A stretch of 64,000 nt of DNA. Origin: Isoetes taiwanensis (lineage: Eukaryota; Streptophyta; Lycopodiopsida; Isoetales; Isoetaceae). The stretch lies in assembly GCA_021234155.1 (NCBI GenBank), contig JAJEKV010000052.1:10284519-10348518 (forward strand), in the 5' to 3' direction. Position 1 is the first letter of the stretch, and each line of letters opens with the position of its first letter. The notes under the pieces are model-generated. The model made no database searches and was not told where the DNA came from. It worked only from the letters and a program-made list of their open reading frames with translations. Positions 40,801-52,632 of the stretch are shown one piece after another. The position numbers and the translations under genes were made by a program.

Positions 40801-41429
40801 AAGCACATCTACAAATTTTTTCTAAGGGAGCAGCTGCAACAGTCGCTGCTCATGAGACGATGTATGACAACAGAATGATAACAGGAGCGATCTATACCAG
40901 GTATTCTGCTTTAAGTTTTCCTTATGAATGAAAAGCTAAACCGGAGGCCTATCTGAGGGCCAATGTATGAATTTATTTGTAAGGCATCGTAACAGTTTGT
41001 GAAAACATGGGGTTGGCAAGCATCAGACACATGGTTATTAACATCAACCTTGATATAAGGCCCAGATTCCACTGGCTGAAATTTATTCAAGTACTTGATT
41101 CCATTAGATAGCTGCTGCAGGGTACGACTCCCAGGTCAAGCTGCACATTGCATGTTGTAAAAGGCTGATTTGAATTTGAAGAACTACCAGCTTAGCAGAA
41201 TCTGGCCCAAAATATTCCATATCACATGGTGGCAGAAGTTAAGATTGGGATTGCAGCAGGTAACTGCCACGCATAGACATCCTTCTGCTAGCTACAGTCC
41301 ACTTTCTACAATTTGCTTGCAGCTATACTTAGTACCTGACATTAGTAGAGTGTTTTTGACATAACAATACACCTTATTCGGTCTTATTTGCTACTCTCTG
41401 ATTGATATATTTCTGGTTAAATATGTTAG
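37859..41429. other. unassigned sequence
   Basis: No complete gene seen. The repeat fragment at 38,791-38,865 is listed separately. 39,115-39,255 is rich in GGCCTNGTG words. An open plus-strand run at 40,767-40,930 (MDSLAFVKGAKQAHLQIFSK and on) looks coding and ends at TGA, but I do not recognise it; it lies 0.5 kb upstream of the SRA pseudogene and could be another piece of the same decayed locus or unrelated. Confidence 0.4.
38791..38865 (+). repeat. conserved 24-codon fragment, copy 2 (unknown protein C-terminus)
   Basis: Reads WMKIPKQIKLPYAPDQG, then MFFVLEA and TAA; upstream residues SRDRNIF are also open. It pairs with 12,328-12,402. Silent differences outnumber replacements, and the stop position is shared. 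The family is unknown. Confidence 0.5.
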
Positions 41430-41790
41430 TAGTGGAAGGGATTTAAGTGGGAATAAGCGAACAGCCAAGGATCAGACATTTGACCAAATATTTGACAAGT
41501 ATAATGAGGCTTTAGGAATGAGCTGCAAGAAGGGATATCCAGTTCATGTTGTCAGGTTTTGCTTCCTCCAAATGACAGATGTTTGTTTTCTTTTGATACA
41601 ATAAGATTGTCATGTTGTAGACCACAAACATCTTGCAGGTCCCATAAAGAAAAGTGTTCCTCCTATGCCCCAGAGAAAGGTATTAGATATGATGGCATAT
41701 ATAGAATTGAAAAGTGTTGGAAAAGACTGGAATTCAAATACTTCTATGTGGAGAAATTGGGGCCAATTATGCTATATTGTGCATAAAAGA
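41430..41790 (+). pseudogene. SRA/YDG domain fragment of a VIM/ORTHRUS (UHRF1-like) protein
   Basis: VIM/ORTHRUS proteins bind hemimethylated DNA through the SRA domain and help maintain DNA methylation. Exon 41,430-41,555 reads SGRDLSGNKRTAKDQTFDQ, later CKKGYPVHVVR, with a GTTTTG donor. Exon 41,639 onward, after a CTTGCAG acceptor, reads RSHKEKCSSYAPEKGIRYDG, then IYRIEKCW. Both match the second half of the SRA domain. At about 41,720 the frame shifts: the expected KTGIQ continues in another frame and then degrades. PHD and RING domains and the first half of the SRA were not found nearby. This is an orphan pseudogene fragment; whether any full VIM gene remains elsewhere cannot be seen. Confidence 0.85.
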
Positions 41791-41921
41791 ACGGTAATTA
41801 AGGTCATATATGATATGTTGTTTATAACAAGACCCTTATGCGGGAGATGAATGCATAGAAAGAGTTTTGCAAATTCAAAGCTCATTATTAGTTTCTTCTA
41901 GAGTTTAGTTACAAATATTGT

Positions 41922-42005
41922 AAATAAGAAACACTCAAGAGGTAAAAAGGATAAACAAAGGGTGCAAATAAGAAACACTCAATAGGTAAAAAAAATAAAA
42001 AAAGG
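41922..42005. repeat. 45-bp tandem duplication
   Basis: AATAAGAAACACTCAANAGGTAAAAA occurs twice in direct orientation, separated by a short A-rich spacer. Confidence 0.8.
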
Positions 42006-42186
42006 ATAGGAAAATGTGATATGTCAAAGCACAATACGCAATGTGATAATACTTAAGCATGCTGCCCAGAAACGACGGGCAATTTTCTATGGCATATACA
42101 TTGCAACCTTATGCACAAAATTTGCTTAGCAATGTATGACAATTTGTTTGTGTAATATTGCTTAAATTGTTGAATATAGGCCCACC

Positions 42187-42370
42187 TACCCCAAGCAACT
42201 TAACCCCAACTTGGGCCGCAACTTGCCCAGATGGTCTATCTTAACATGGGGGCCATCAACTTAGCCAAAACTTAGTCCCAACTTGGCCAGATAATCTCAT
42301 GTTAACATATGGGCCAGCAACTTAGCCAAAACTTTGCCCCAACTTAGCCAGATTGTCTCATGTTAACAAG
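42187..42370. repeat. 60-bp tandem repeat, three copies
   Basis: Units contain GGGCC..CAACTTAGCC, CCCAACTT..CCAGAT and CTCATGTTAACA. The CCAGAT anchors are at 42,227, 42,287 and 42,348, a period of 60-61 bp. Confidence 0.88.
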
Positions 42371-42782
42371 GGGTCTGCAATATTGTTATTTATATAAGGC
42401 AGGTCTCTTATATACATTAGCACCACATATTTCTCCAAAACAGCTGGGAGCGGCATATGTCTTGGTGAATATGGAAGCTACCTGATTGTATTCTTTTTAC
42501 CGAATGCTTAGAAAGATTATGAAATTTTTAATTCTAAGGAAGGCATGACTAACATATTCCCATATTTATGCCATACGTTAAGGAACACATTGCATTGATG
42601 TCAGTTGTAGTATGATTAAAGGCGCAAATCATATTGGACGCTCTCTATGGCCCGAATTAATATGGCCCCAACTCTGCCCAAGCAACTCTGGGCACTTTTC
42701 TAGTAGGGAAATATTGCATTATGTTAGAGGAGTTGACCACATGCCGATAAGTGGATTCCAGGATGGTTGGGTTGCTACATTA

Positions 42783-44787
42783 TGTAAACGAACCTAGTGA
42801 CCTTGGGGGTATGGATTTATCAAACTTATTTTTATCTAAACATTGTGTAATGTTAAGGGGTCCTATTTTAGCATTTCAAATTTGGTGAGCACCATAAAAG
42901 CGGGGCTACCCAAATTATAATCTGTACCGGAAATCCCAAACAGCCGGATTAGGGGAAGCCATGCAAGATCCGGCACCCCAGCATGCCGAATAGGCATCTA
43001 GCGAGATGCTCTGGCAGCAGGATAGCTTGCCAGGTGGAGATTGGATCACCTGGGCAAAGCTTATATAAGAGGACAGAGGGGCTGGCCGAATTGGAGAAGG
43101 AAGTGGAGAAAACAAGAGAACCAGAAGCTGAATGCAAAGGAGGCGCAGACCGATTTTGGAGCAGAGGCATATTTTAAAAACTAAGGTGGGGATTTGATGC
43201 ATGCTTGGGAATTGCTTGCACGTATGTATTGGAAATCATGAAGAAGAACCATGTGATGATAAAAGCTGGCTTTTGTGCTCATCCTTAAATTGATTGCAGA
43301 GCCCGAACCTAATTTTGATTCTATGGAAAGCCCAGCCGTCATGATCTAATCCGATTATGAGTGTGTGATCCTCTCTGGTATTGGATGGATGAATCAGATT
43401 CTTGCTTTGAACTTTGTCTTCTATGATTTCTCTGAGGTAGAATCTTGTAATATTGGCAAGCAACAGAATACTGGAACCCAGCACAACCCGGATCTGGAAA
43501 AGCAAGGCCGCGATCTGTTGGGTCGTGGCTTTTGCTAGACTTTTTAAAGGAGGATACCAGGGTCCGGTATCCCCATGCATTTATATTAGTTATTATTATC
43601 TAAGGTTTTGACCATACTATAATGCACCTTCACGTTGTTTAAAAATATGGACCATGCTTTACTTGGACAATAGAGTCCATTCTTTAGAGACTTAGTCTTG
43701 CATGCTTGCTAGGGATAGAACCTGAAGCCACGCTTGAATATATATATGGGTTTCAAAGTATTGGCCTATACTTGTTGGTGGCGGAAATAGAACCATGCAT
43801 AAGAAATATGATCATCTAGAGTGGGTCATGGCTAGACCGAGTTATGTCAATCCTTTCTTCTAGGCGGAGTCATGGTATGGAGCCAAGGGGCATAATTATA
43901 GAAAAGCTAAGGAAGAGAAGAGGGGATTGAATGGAAGATTAGTATAGCTAAGTGAATCATTGGTAAACGTCAAATGTGTGATGTTGAGGGAAGAGAAGTC
44001 TCGAGCTGCATGAGAGCTTCTTTCCATAGTGCAACCATGGGACCTTATAAGCTTAGTCGAAAGCATGTGTCTAGCAAGGTAAACAAGTTGAGTTAACGAA
44101 TGGAATAAACCATAATGAGATATGTTGATATATTTTAAACTATTGAACATGGCTTAAGGTTATAGTTAGGTGGTTGCCCTAACTATAATGGCATGCCTTT
44201 GGTTAGTATAATGGCTCGTTGTGTATGTATCTCCATGCCATTGTTGATAACCTATCTATCTGTCTTGACCTGTATGCTGGCCATTGTGTCATGTGTTTAT
44301 TTGTGCGCCTAGATAGCTAGTATATGAATTGAGTATAGAGACTCTTACAAACCTTTTTAAGGTATCTTATTATAAGGTGGGATCATAGAGTTCTTTGCTC
44401 CAGGGTTGTTCCATTGTATATTGTCTAGTTCACGGAAACCTTAGGAATAGAGGCTAGCTTGATAAGCATACCATAGAAGGTATACCCTGTTAGAGTAGCA
44501 TGTGGATTCTATGATGCTAGAATAGATGGCGCATGTTGTGATCTCTTTTGCTATGGATATGGTAAGGACCATCTTGTGGTATTAGATGTCATGATGAGTT
44601 AGAATGAATGTCATTATCTCTAGGACGTTAGTGTAATTATGGTATTACCTGAAAGTTATGGTTGTTTATATGTTAAGGAAGTCATGTTCTTGCTTTGAGA
44701 TGTGGCGATGAGATGTTGTCACTGGGTTATGAAATATCTTGATATGAATCTTATTGTGTTGCATTGCTCTATGGTTATTCTTGGAAG
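42783..44787 (+). repeat. 5' LTR, left part
   Basis: Starts TGTAAACG and matches the 3' LTR from its first base. A TATATAA box at 43,062-43,068 is a plausible LTR promoter; the same box is in the 3' copy at 54,962-54,968. The part ends at the hAT insertion; its last 8 bases, CTTGGAAG (44,780-44,787), are the target duplication. Open frames inside (for example 43,236-43,580 minus) have no recognised domain. Confidence 0.85.
43062..43068 (+). promoter_or_regulatory. TATA box of the 5' LTR
   Basis: TATATAA about 280 bp inside the LTR and conserved in the 3' copy. Its use as the element's promoter is inferred from position. Confidence 0.45.
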
Positions 44788-46668
44788 CAGGGATAGGTTC
44801 AATCGTATCGCTTTTATCGTGCACACGTATTTTCGTTTGATCTGACACAAATTTGACGCGTTTAATCGTCAAAAATAGGTCCAAAAAATTTCCTATGTCG
44901 AAAAATTTTGGCGTAAAAGCCGAACCTTTTTAAACGCTGAAACTTTTTCAAGGTAGCGAACCGGTTTAAACTACGCTAAACACGGCAGAAGCGAAACCTT
45001 CAGTTCGCTTTTGCGGCGAAACTAAAAAAAAAATAAATAAATAAATAAAATTTTTTTTTTTTTTAAACCTTCAGCTTTGCTTCTGTGAAACTTTTTTTGT
45101 AGTTTAAATCAAAGTTTCGTTTAAAAAAAAAAAAAAAACCTTTTAAAATCTGTTCAATGGACTTTTACCTTTCATGGACTTTTGCAAAGACCACTTCCAG
45201 CCAATATGCGACCTTAAGCCAAAACAGTGTAAATTTGACTTAAGCCTTAAAAATGGTTAACGTTTATCAAAAGAAATTACTGATTCTCTTTAAGAATACC
45301 AATTTCCCCTTGTCAATCGAATTAATATTCTTGTTCAATACATCAGATTTAACCTTAAAAGATTCAAAATTGAATAAAAAAACGACATAAGATTGAAAAT
45401 GAAGTTTAGAATTTCCCTTGTCTTTCAAATCAAAATCATATAGCTCAGCAGCCTTGTCAAAAAATGTGACTTCAAAGTCATCACTCTTGTAACTTCTCCA
45501 ACATGAATGAATGGGAAACATACATAGGAGCAAGAAATCCTTACCGCAATGAAACCGGATGAATGTTAGCCTTGGAAAGGGTAACAACATGAGCCATCAC
45601 GGGTAAGCTACGGATCTCTTGGGCTCTTAAGCCCTTCACCTTGCATATTCTAATAAACAAATAGAAAGCAATTGCGCTTAGATAACCCTAGCATCAGCAA
45701 ATGCTTACCAAACCTGTCCCAAGGAAGCTTTGTTACGTTTCATAAAGGCAAAACCATGTCCAACTACTTTTATTATTCATTTACTTCCTTTGGAGATCAT
45801 ATCGAACATTCTCTCATGCGGGCCACCGGATGTAAGGGGCGCCCGATGCATACAACTCCACCATATCGGCCAAGAGTATAAAAAAGCACTAAATCTACCT
45901 CAAGGATCTTTGAACTGGAAACAATCATGTAGACTAGTACCATGCATGAACATGTAACGTTCTAGGTTATTCTTACAGATCAAGGGCAAAATGTCAACTA
46001 TTCTTACAGCATCAAGATCGAGAATGTCAAACCGCCTACAATATTGGAAACAAGCGGTATATCAAACTTGAATAAACATGAGCTAAATGTTGAGAAGAGA
46101 TCATATTGTGATCACATGGTCGAGCATGCGTAAAACGTTGCTATCTAGGACAACCACTATTAGCATAAGGGTCTGTTTGAACAAAAGTTAGGAATGTGCA
46201 AATCAATGCACACATCGCAGACATTTGCTGGAACTGGAGCTAACCTAACTTGGCACAGCAAAGTAACAAAGCATTGCCCTATGACCGTATGCCATTAAAT
46301 ATCAAAGAAAATTAAATATATTCTTTTCATTTGCCATGATTACAAATATGTTAAGCTGCATGGATTTTCCTTTTCTCATGTCTACACTGTAAGACAAAAG
46401 ATGTAAAAACACTAGGTGTCAAATCACTAGCCCAATGGCGGAATCTCATGCAAACATCGTAAAAGAATCACATATCTATCAAAACATTCGCATGTGAAAA
46501 CATTACTGCATGTGAAAGTATCAAGATGCAATCCTTATGAAATCATATATTCCAGCATTTTAACTAGATTTGTATTCTTAAGCTACTGCATTCATAAACA
46601 TTATGAACTAATATTTCTAAGCAAGCTAGATCAACAGACCAAATGTATTCAAAATGCTTCCAACCTGA

Positions 46669-47446
46669 TTTGCTTGTGCTGGATTTTCCATAATTTGAGC
46701 AGTCTCTGGATTGCATTCGCTTGAATTATATTTGTCAGATTCTTGTGCAGCATCACCATCCATTTTGATAAGAGGTGAATATTTGATGCCTTTTTTCCTT
46801 GGTTCTCCATAGATTTCGAATTTTCAGCTCTTGTAGATTGCTCAGTGATTCCAGTGAGTCCAAGTACGCTTTCTATTGCCTAGCACAATGCCCATATACC
46901 ATTTATGTGTTCTCTCTACTGCATAGTATCAGAGTTATACATCCATAAGCATCATAATCTCTAGCCAGATCTCAATCTCAGTTCAGTTTTATTATCAACA
47001 TGTAAGAAGCCAATGCAAAAGCTAAAAGAATTCCTTAGACATCTGTTAATGCGTAGATATGTAAAATGACTTGTCACCCTAGCCAGATCTAAGAGTAATT
47101 AGCTCAGATTCTACAAACTATGCTTAGTTAATCCCAATGAAAGCATAATTATTTTATTGATACCCTTATTTCAGTTTCTACTCAAACAGCTTGCTAAGAT
47201 TCTTAACAAATGGAATAGTGTAAAGCTTTCCAACCTGGTGAGCTTGATTTGAGAGCTAATGCCTTGTGCAATTGTGCTTGTAATCTTGCCAGGAGCTACA
47301 AATTTGATATTCTGCTCCCCTTCATCACTATCTTCAATATATTTAGATAACTTGCCCTCCCCATGTGCAGCAGAGGCGGGATCAAGTATTTGGTAGCCCT
47401 TCCTTCTAGCCATACCATACAACAAGCATATATCCACAAAAAACAA
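46669..47446 (-). pseudogene. possible captured gene fragment inside the hAT element
   Basis: On the minus strand of copy 1, an open frame (47,411 leftward) reads MARRKGYQILDPASAAHGEG, then about 38 more plausible residues including DSDEGEQ, and reaches CACCAG|GTTGGAA at about 47,232. A second open run ends PETAQIMENPAQANQ at CAG|GTTGGAA near 46,669. Both ends look like splice donors, as in gene pieces captured with their introns. Copy 2 carries the same regions with a deletion. I do not recognise the donor gene. Confidence 0.4.
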
Positions 47447-48109
47447 CTGAGCGCATTCAATTGCCCAGCTACGGTACTATTTTCTTGCCATTCTAATGCA
47501 ATTATATAAGCAGGGAGGTTGCCCTTGCTACCGTCTGTACGAAAAGATCTTGTTTAGATCCATACCTAAGGGCCGAGCTACGTCCAAACTGCATCTCTGT
47601 ATTTCGATTTTGCCCTAATTCGTTTTTGCTAGACCCAATTTTGAACCGTGGTTCCTTGCCAAATACATGCCCTTGGCCAATTTCGCAACCATGGTTTTTG
47701 CGGAAAAGATGCCCCGGCATATTTCTTACGCGGTACTGTATTTTTGTTGAGCTCACCCACAAGTATTGACTTTCCCACTTGTCCCCTATGCTTGAGTTTT
47801 TGGAGAAATTTCCTCATAAAATAATCCAAGCAACCAAGGTAACTTTCTCGAGTAGGACCACATTACCTTGGTGCCATAACAACATTATTCGTAGTAGTTA
47901 TGCTACCATATGGTTGCACCCAAAGAAGTTGCCATGGTCGAAACTATAAAATTAGATGGTTAAAAACTTTCGTCAAAAACCTTGTTATTTTCAAAAACAC
48001 TTGTTCTTGCCTTGTTTTCTATTTAGGATATGGTTGACAATCATCTTAGTAGTGCCAATTTCACATCACCACTCCTTACCCAAAGTCCATGTCTTAGCCA
48101 AATTGCATC

Positions 48110-48375
48110 CGCTTCTTAGAGCCATTAAATATAAATATAATCCATATGGTGTTTTCCCTCGTGCCCTTCGTGATCAAATGTGTAACGTAGTTACTACCAA
48201 AAGATAGAACCATTAAATGTAAATGAAATCCATATGGTATTTTCCTATGCCCTTCGCATCAAATGTGGAACATAGTTACTAAAGATAGAACCATTAAATG
48301 TAAATGAAATCCATATGGTATTTTCCTATGCCCTTCGCATCAAATGTGGAACATAGTCTTTGCCAAAAAGATAAC
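48110..48375. repeat. ~77-bp tandem repeat, three copies (hAT copy 1)
   Basis: Units hold CCATTAAATNTAAAT, ATCCATATGGT, TTTTCC..GCCCTTCG and ATCAAATGTG..CATAGT. The same triplet recurs in copy 2 at about 51,965-52,206. Confidence 0.9.
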
Positions 48376-48966
48376 ATCCTTATGTCACCTGGTATTATAA
48401 TAAAAAAAGCCTGCCTCCTACCGTAGGTCAGGGTGGGCCGAAGTCATAAATATAGTTAGCAACAAGGAGAGTAGAACCTTGTTGCCAAAGCCCTACCCTA
48501 CCTATATTGCTTAATTAACTCTTATTGCACTTGTTGCAAGTATTTATTTCTCTTTAGAAGAGCCAAATGGCAACTCTAGTCTGGGCCAATGCCAAAGACT
48601 AATTTAAAACAGCCAAACCTCAGTTTATGATCCAGCTTTCATGTTAAGTTCTACTAGCATAAAAACAAATGCCATGTTACCATTTCTGATTCTTTCTTTA
48701 TTTCTGATGCAGGCCAAGAGGTAAAATCAACTGTCATTCTTGCACATGTTATATTTGTACTACTCATTATTGACATCATACTCGTCCTTAGTGGCAGCCT
48801 TAGCGAGTAATCGTCCAAATTTGGTAGAAAGAATTATAGTCATCATTTCCAACCTATGCCAATTCCTATAAATATCCAAAATGTATTAGTAAGAAATTAT
48901 ATACACCTGAATTTTAACCATTTTAAGGCCCCTAGTATAACTAGAGAACTGAGTTAATGAAAAAAA

Positions 48967-51900
48967 ACCTTTTAAAATCTGTTCAACAGACTTTTACCTT
49001 TCATGGACTTTTGCAAAGACCACTTCCAGTCAATATGCAGCCTTAAGCCAAAACAGGTGTAAATTTGACTTAAGCCTTAAAATGGTTAACGTTTATCAAA
49101 AGAAATTACCAGATTCTCTTCTATTCCTTGTCAATTCAATTAATATTCTTGTTCAATACATCATATTTAACCTTAAAAGATTCAAAATTGACTCAAAAAC
49201 AACATAAGATTGAAAATGAAGTTTAGAATTTCCCTTGTCTTTCAAATCAAAATCATATAGCTCAGCAGCCTTGTCAAAAATGCGACTTCAAAGTCATTAC
49301 TCTTGTAGCTTCTCCAACATGAATGAATGGGAAACATACATAGGAGCAAGAAATCCCGTTACCTGCAATGAAACCAGATGAATGTTAGCCTTGGAAAGGG
49401 TAACAACATGAGCCATCACAGGTAAGCTACGGATCTCTTGGGCTCTTCGCCCTTCACCTTGCATATTCTAATAAACAAATAGAAAGCAATTGCAGTTCTA
49501 TACAACTCTAGCATCAGCAAATGCTTACCAAACCTGTCCAAGGAAACTTGTTACGTTTCATAAAGGCAAATACCATGTCTCACTTTTATTATTCATTTAC
49601 TTCCTTTGGAAATCATATCAGAACATTCTCATGCAGGCCAGCTGGATGTGAGGGCAGAAACTGATGCATACAACTCCACCATATCTGGCCAGTAGTATAA
49701 AGCACGAAACCTACCTCAAGCAGACTGCTGAATCTGGAAACAATCATGTAGACTAGTACCATGCATGAACATGTAACAGTCTAGGCTATTCTTATAGATT
49801 AAGGGCAGAATGTCAACTATTCTTACAGATCAAGGTCAGAATGTCAAACTGCCTACAATATTGGAAACAAGCAGGTATATCAAACTTGAATAAACATGAG
49901 CTAAATGCTGAGAGATCATATTGTGATCACATGGCTGAGCGTGCAGAAAACGTTGCTATCTAGGACAACCACTATTAGCATAAGGGTCCTGTTTGAACAA
50001 AAGTTAGGAATGTGCAAATCAATGCACACATCGCAGACATTTGCTGGAACTGGAGTTAACCTAACTTGGCAAAGCAAAGTAACAAAGCATTGCCCTATGA
50101 CCGTTCAGGTAATGCAATCAGTGTAATGTCATTAAATAGCAAAGAAAATTAGATATATTCATTTCATTTTCCATGATTACAAATATGTTAAGCTGCATGG
50201 ATTTTCCTTTTCTCATGACATGTAAGACAAAAGATGTAAAAAACACTAGGTGTCAAATCACTAGCCCAATGGCAGAATCTCATGCAAACATCGTAAAGAA
50301 TCACATATCTACTGAAAACATTACTGCATGTGAAAAACATTATCAAGATGTGAAAGTATCAGGATGCAATCCTTATGAAATCATATATTCCAGCATTTTA
50401 ACTAGATTTGTGCTTAATTCTTAAGCTACCGTGATTCATAAACATTATGAACTAATATTGCTAAGCAAGCTAGATCAATGGACAAATGTATTCAAAATGC
50501 TTCCAACCTGATTTGCTTGTCTTTGGATTTTCCATAATTTGAGCAGCCTCTCGGATTGCATTCGCATGAATTATATTTGTCGATTCTTGTGCAAAAGATC
50601 ACCATCCATTTTGATAAGAGGTGAATATTTGATGCCTTTTTCCTTGGTTCTCCATAGATTTCGAATTTTCATCTCTTGTAGATTGCTTCGGTGATTCCAT
50701 TGAGTCCAAGTACGCTTTCTATTGCCTAGCACAATGCCCATACATCATTTATGTGTTCTCTCTCTTGCATGATTCTAGTATCGAGTTATACATCCATAAT
50801 CATCATAATCTCTAGCCGATCTCAATCTCGGTTCGTAACTATTATCAACATGTAAGAAGCCAATGCAAAAGCTAAAAAGAATTCCTTAGACATCGTTAAT
50901 GTGTAGATATGTAAAATGACTTGTCACCCTACCCATATCTAAGAGTAATTAGCTTCAGATTCTACAAACTGTGAGGATCGTTAATCCCAATGAAAGCATA
51001 ATTATTTTATTTATACCCCTATTTAGGTTTCTACTCAAACTTGACTTGCTAAGATTCTTAACAAATGGAATAGTGTAAAGCTTTCCAACCTGGTGTGAGC
51101 TTGATTTGAGAGCTAATGCCTTGTGCAATTGTGCTTGTAATCTTGCCAGAGCTACAAATTTGATATTCTCGCTCCCCTATATTTAGATAACTTGCCCTCC
51201 CAGGTGGTGCGGCCAGAGGCGGGGATCAAGTATTTGTAGCCCGCCCTTCTAGCCATGCCATAGAACAAGCATATATCCACATAAAACAACCGAGCGCATT
51301 CAACCGCCAAAGCCACGGTACTATTTTCTTGCCATTCTAATGCAATTATATAAGCAGGAGGTTGCCCTTGCTACCAGATGCATTTAAAAAGATCTTGTTT
51401 AGATCCATACCTAAGGGCCGAGCTACGTCCAAACGCATCTCAGATTTCGATTTTGCCCTAATTCGTTTTTGCTAGACAGCCCAATTTCGAACCGCGGGTT
51501 CCTTGCCAAATACATGCCCTTGGCCAATTTCGCAACCATGGTTTTTGCTTAAAAGATGCCCCGGCATATTTCTTACGTGGTACTTTCAGATTTTTGTTGA
51601 GCTCGACCACAAGTATTGACTTTCCCATCGTCCCTATGCTTGAGTTTTTGGAGAAATTTCCTCATAAAATAATCCAAGCAACCAAGGTAAAACGAGTAGG
51701 ACCACATTACCTTGGTGCCATAACAACATTATGATCACGTAGTAGTTATGCTACCATAACGGTTGCACCCAAAGAAGTTGCCATGGTCTAAAACTATAAA
51801 ATTAGATGGTTAAAAACTTTCGTCCAAAACCTTGTTATTTTCAAAAACACTTGTTCTTGCCTTGTTTTCTATTTCAGATATGGTTGACAATCATCTTAGT

Positions 51901-52245
51901 AGTGCCAATTTCACATCACCACTCCTTACCCAAAGTCCATGTCTTAGCCATTGCAGACCGCTTCTTAGAGCCATTAAATATAAATATAATCCATATGGTG
52001 TTTTCCTGTGCCCTTCGTGATCAAATGTGTAACGTAGTTACTACAAAAAAGATAGAACCATTAAATGTAAATGAAATCCATATGGTATTTTCCTATGCCC
52101 TTCGCATCAAATGTGGAACATAGTTACTAAAGATAGAACCATTAAATGTAAATGAAATCCATATGGTATTTTCCTATGCCCTTCGCATCAAATGTGGAAC
52201 ATAGTTATGCCAAAAGATAACATCCTTATGTCACCGGGTATTATA
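48967..52245. repeat. 3.3-kb internal repeat of the hAT element, copy 2
   Basis: Direct copy of 45,138-48,408. A 558-bp single-copy spacer (48,409-48,966) lies between them. In this copy a block matching about 47,325-47,340 is deleted, breaking the open frame seen in copy 1. Confidence 0.93.
51965..52206. repeat. ~77-bp tandem repeat, three copies (hAT copy 2)
   Basis: Same units as 48,110-48,375; the last two units are almost identical between the copies. Confidence 0.9.
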
Positions 52246-52632
52246 AAAAAAAAAAAAAACTTTTTTTTATTATTTATTATTATTCGCGGTGACCCTCGCC
52301 TGGCGTGCCACATTGAATTGTGCCATGCCGAGGGTGGGTGTCATTGCTGACGCGAAAATAAAAAAAAAAAAATTTGAATTTTTTTTTTTCGAATTTTTTT
52401 CGCGTAGTTTAAAAAGGTTTTTTTTTTTTTCACAGAAGTTTAAAAGTTTAAAAAAAGTTTCAAGCGTGAATGAAACTAAAGGTTTTCGCTTTACGCAAGG
52501 TTTAATTTTTTTTTCCGCCACGCCGAGTATTAAATACGAAAAATACGTATTTTTCCCAAAAATACATATTTTTGGACTTTATACGTCTGAAAAAATAATT
52601 TCATACGTACAGAACCTATCCCTGCTTGGAAG

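Larger units (their letters stand above)
41791..42782. other. no gene; short tandem repeats
   Basis: Non-coding between the SRA pseudogene and the LTR retrotransposon. It contains the tandem repeats at 41,922-42,005 and 42,187-42,370. Confidence 0.55.
45138..48408. repeat. 3.3-kb internal repeat of the hAT element, copy 1
   Basis: Runs from ACCTTTTAAAATCTGTTCAA to GGTATTATAATAAAAAAA. The second copy begins 3,829 bp downstream at 48,967. The copies are nearly identical except at scattered CAG/CTG sites and a few small indels. Confidence 0.93.
44788..52624. mobile_element. hAT-like DNA transposon, 7,837 bp, non-autonomous
   Basis: The left end is CAGGGATAGGTTC and the right end is GAACCTATCCCTG: a perfect 13-bp terminal inverted repeat starting CAGGG, typical of hAT. 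An exact 8-bp duplication CTTGGAAG flanks it (44,780-44,787 and 52,625-52,632), again diagnostic of hAT. Subterminal zones (44,800-45,135 and 52,250-52,600) are rich in AAACTTT/GTTTAAA words and A/T homopolymers. No hAT dimerisation domain or transposase frame was found. The interior is two direct copies of a 3.3-kb segment with possible captured gene fragments, so it is probably a large passive element mobilised in trans. Confidence 0.9.

Noticed and set aside
42915-43202. Minus-strand frames in the 5' LTR as coding sequence
   Set aside because: They lie in an LTR with TATA box and conserved ends, and the equivalent frames are not kept in the 3' LTR.
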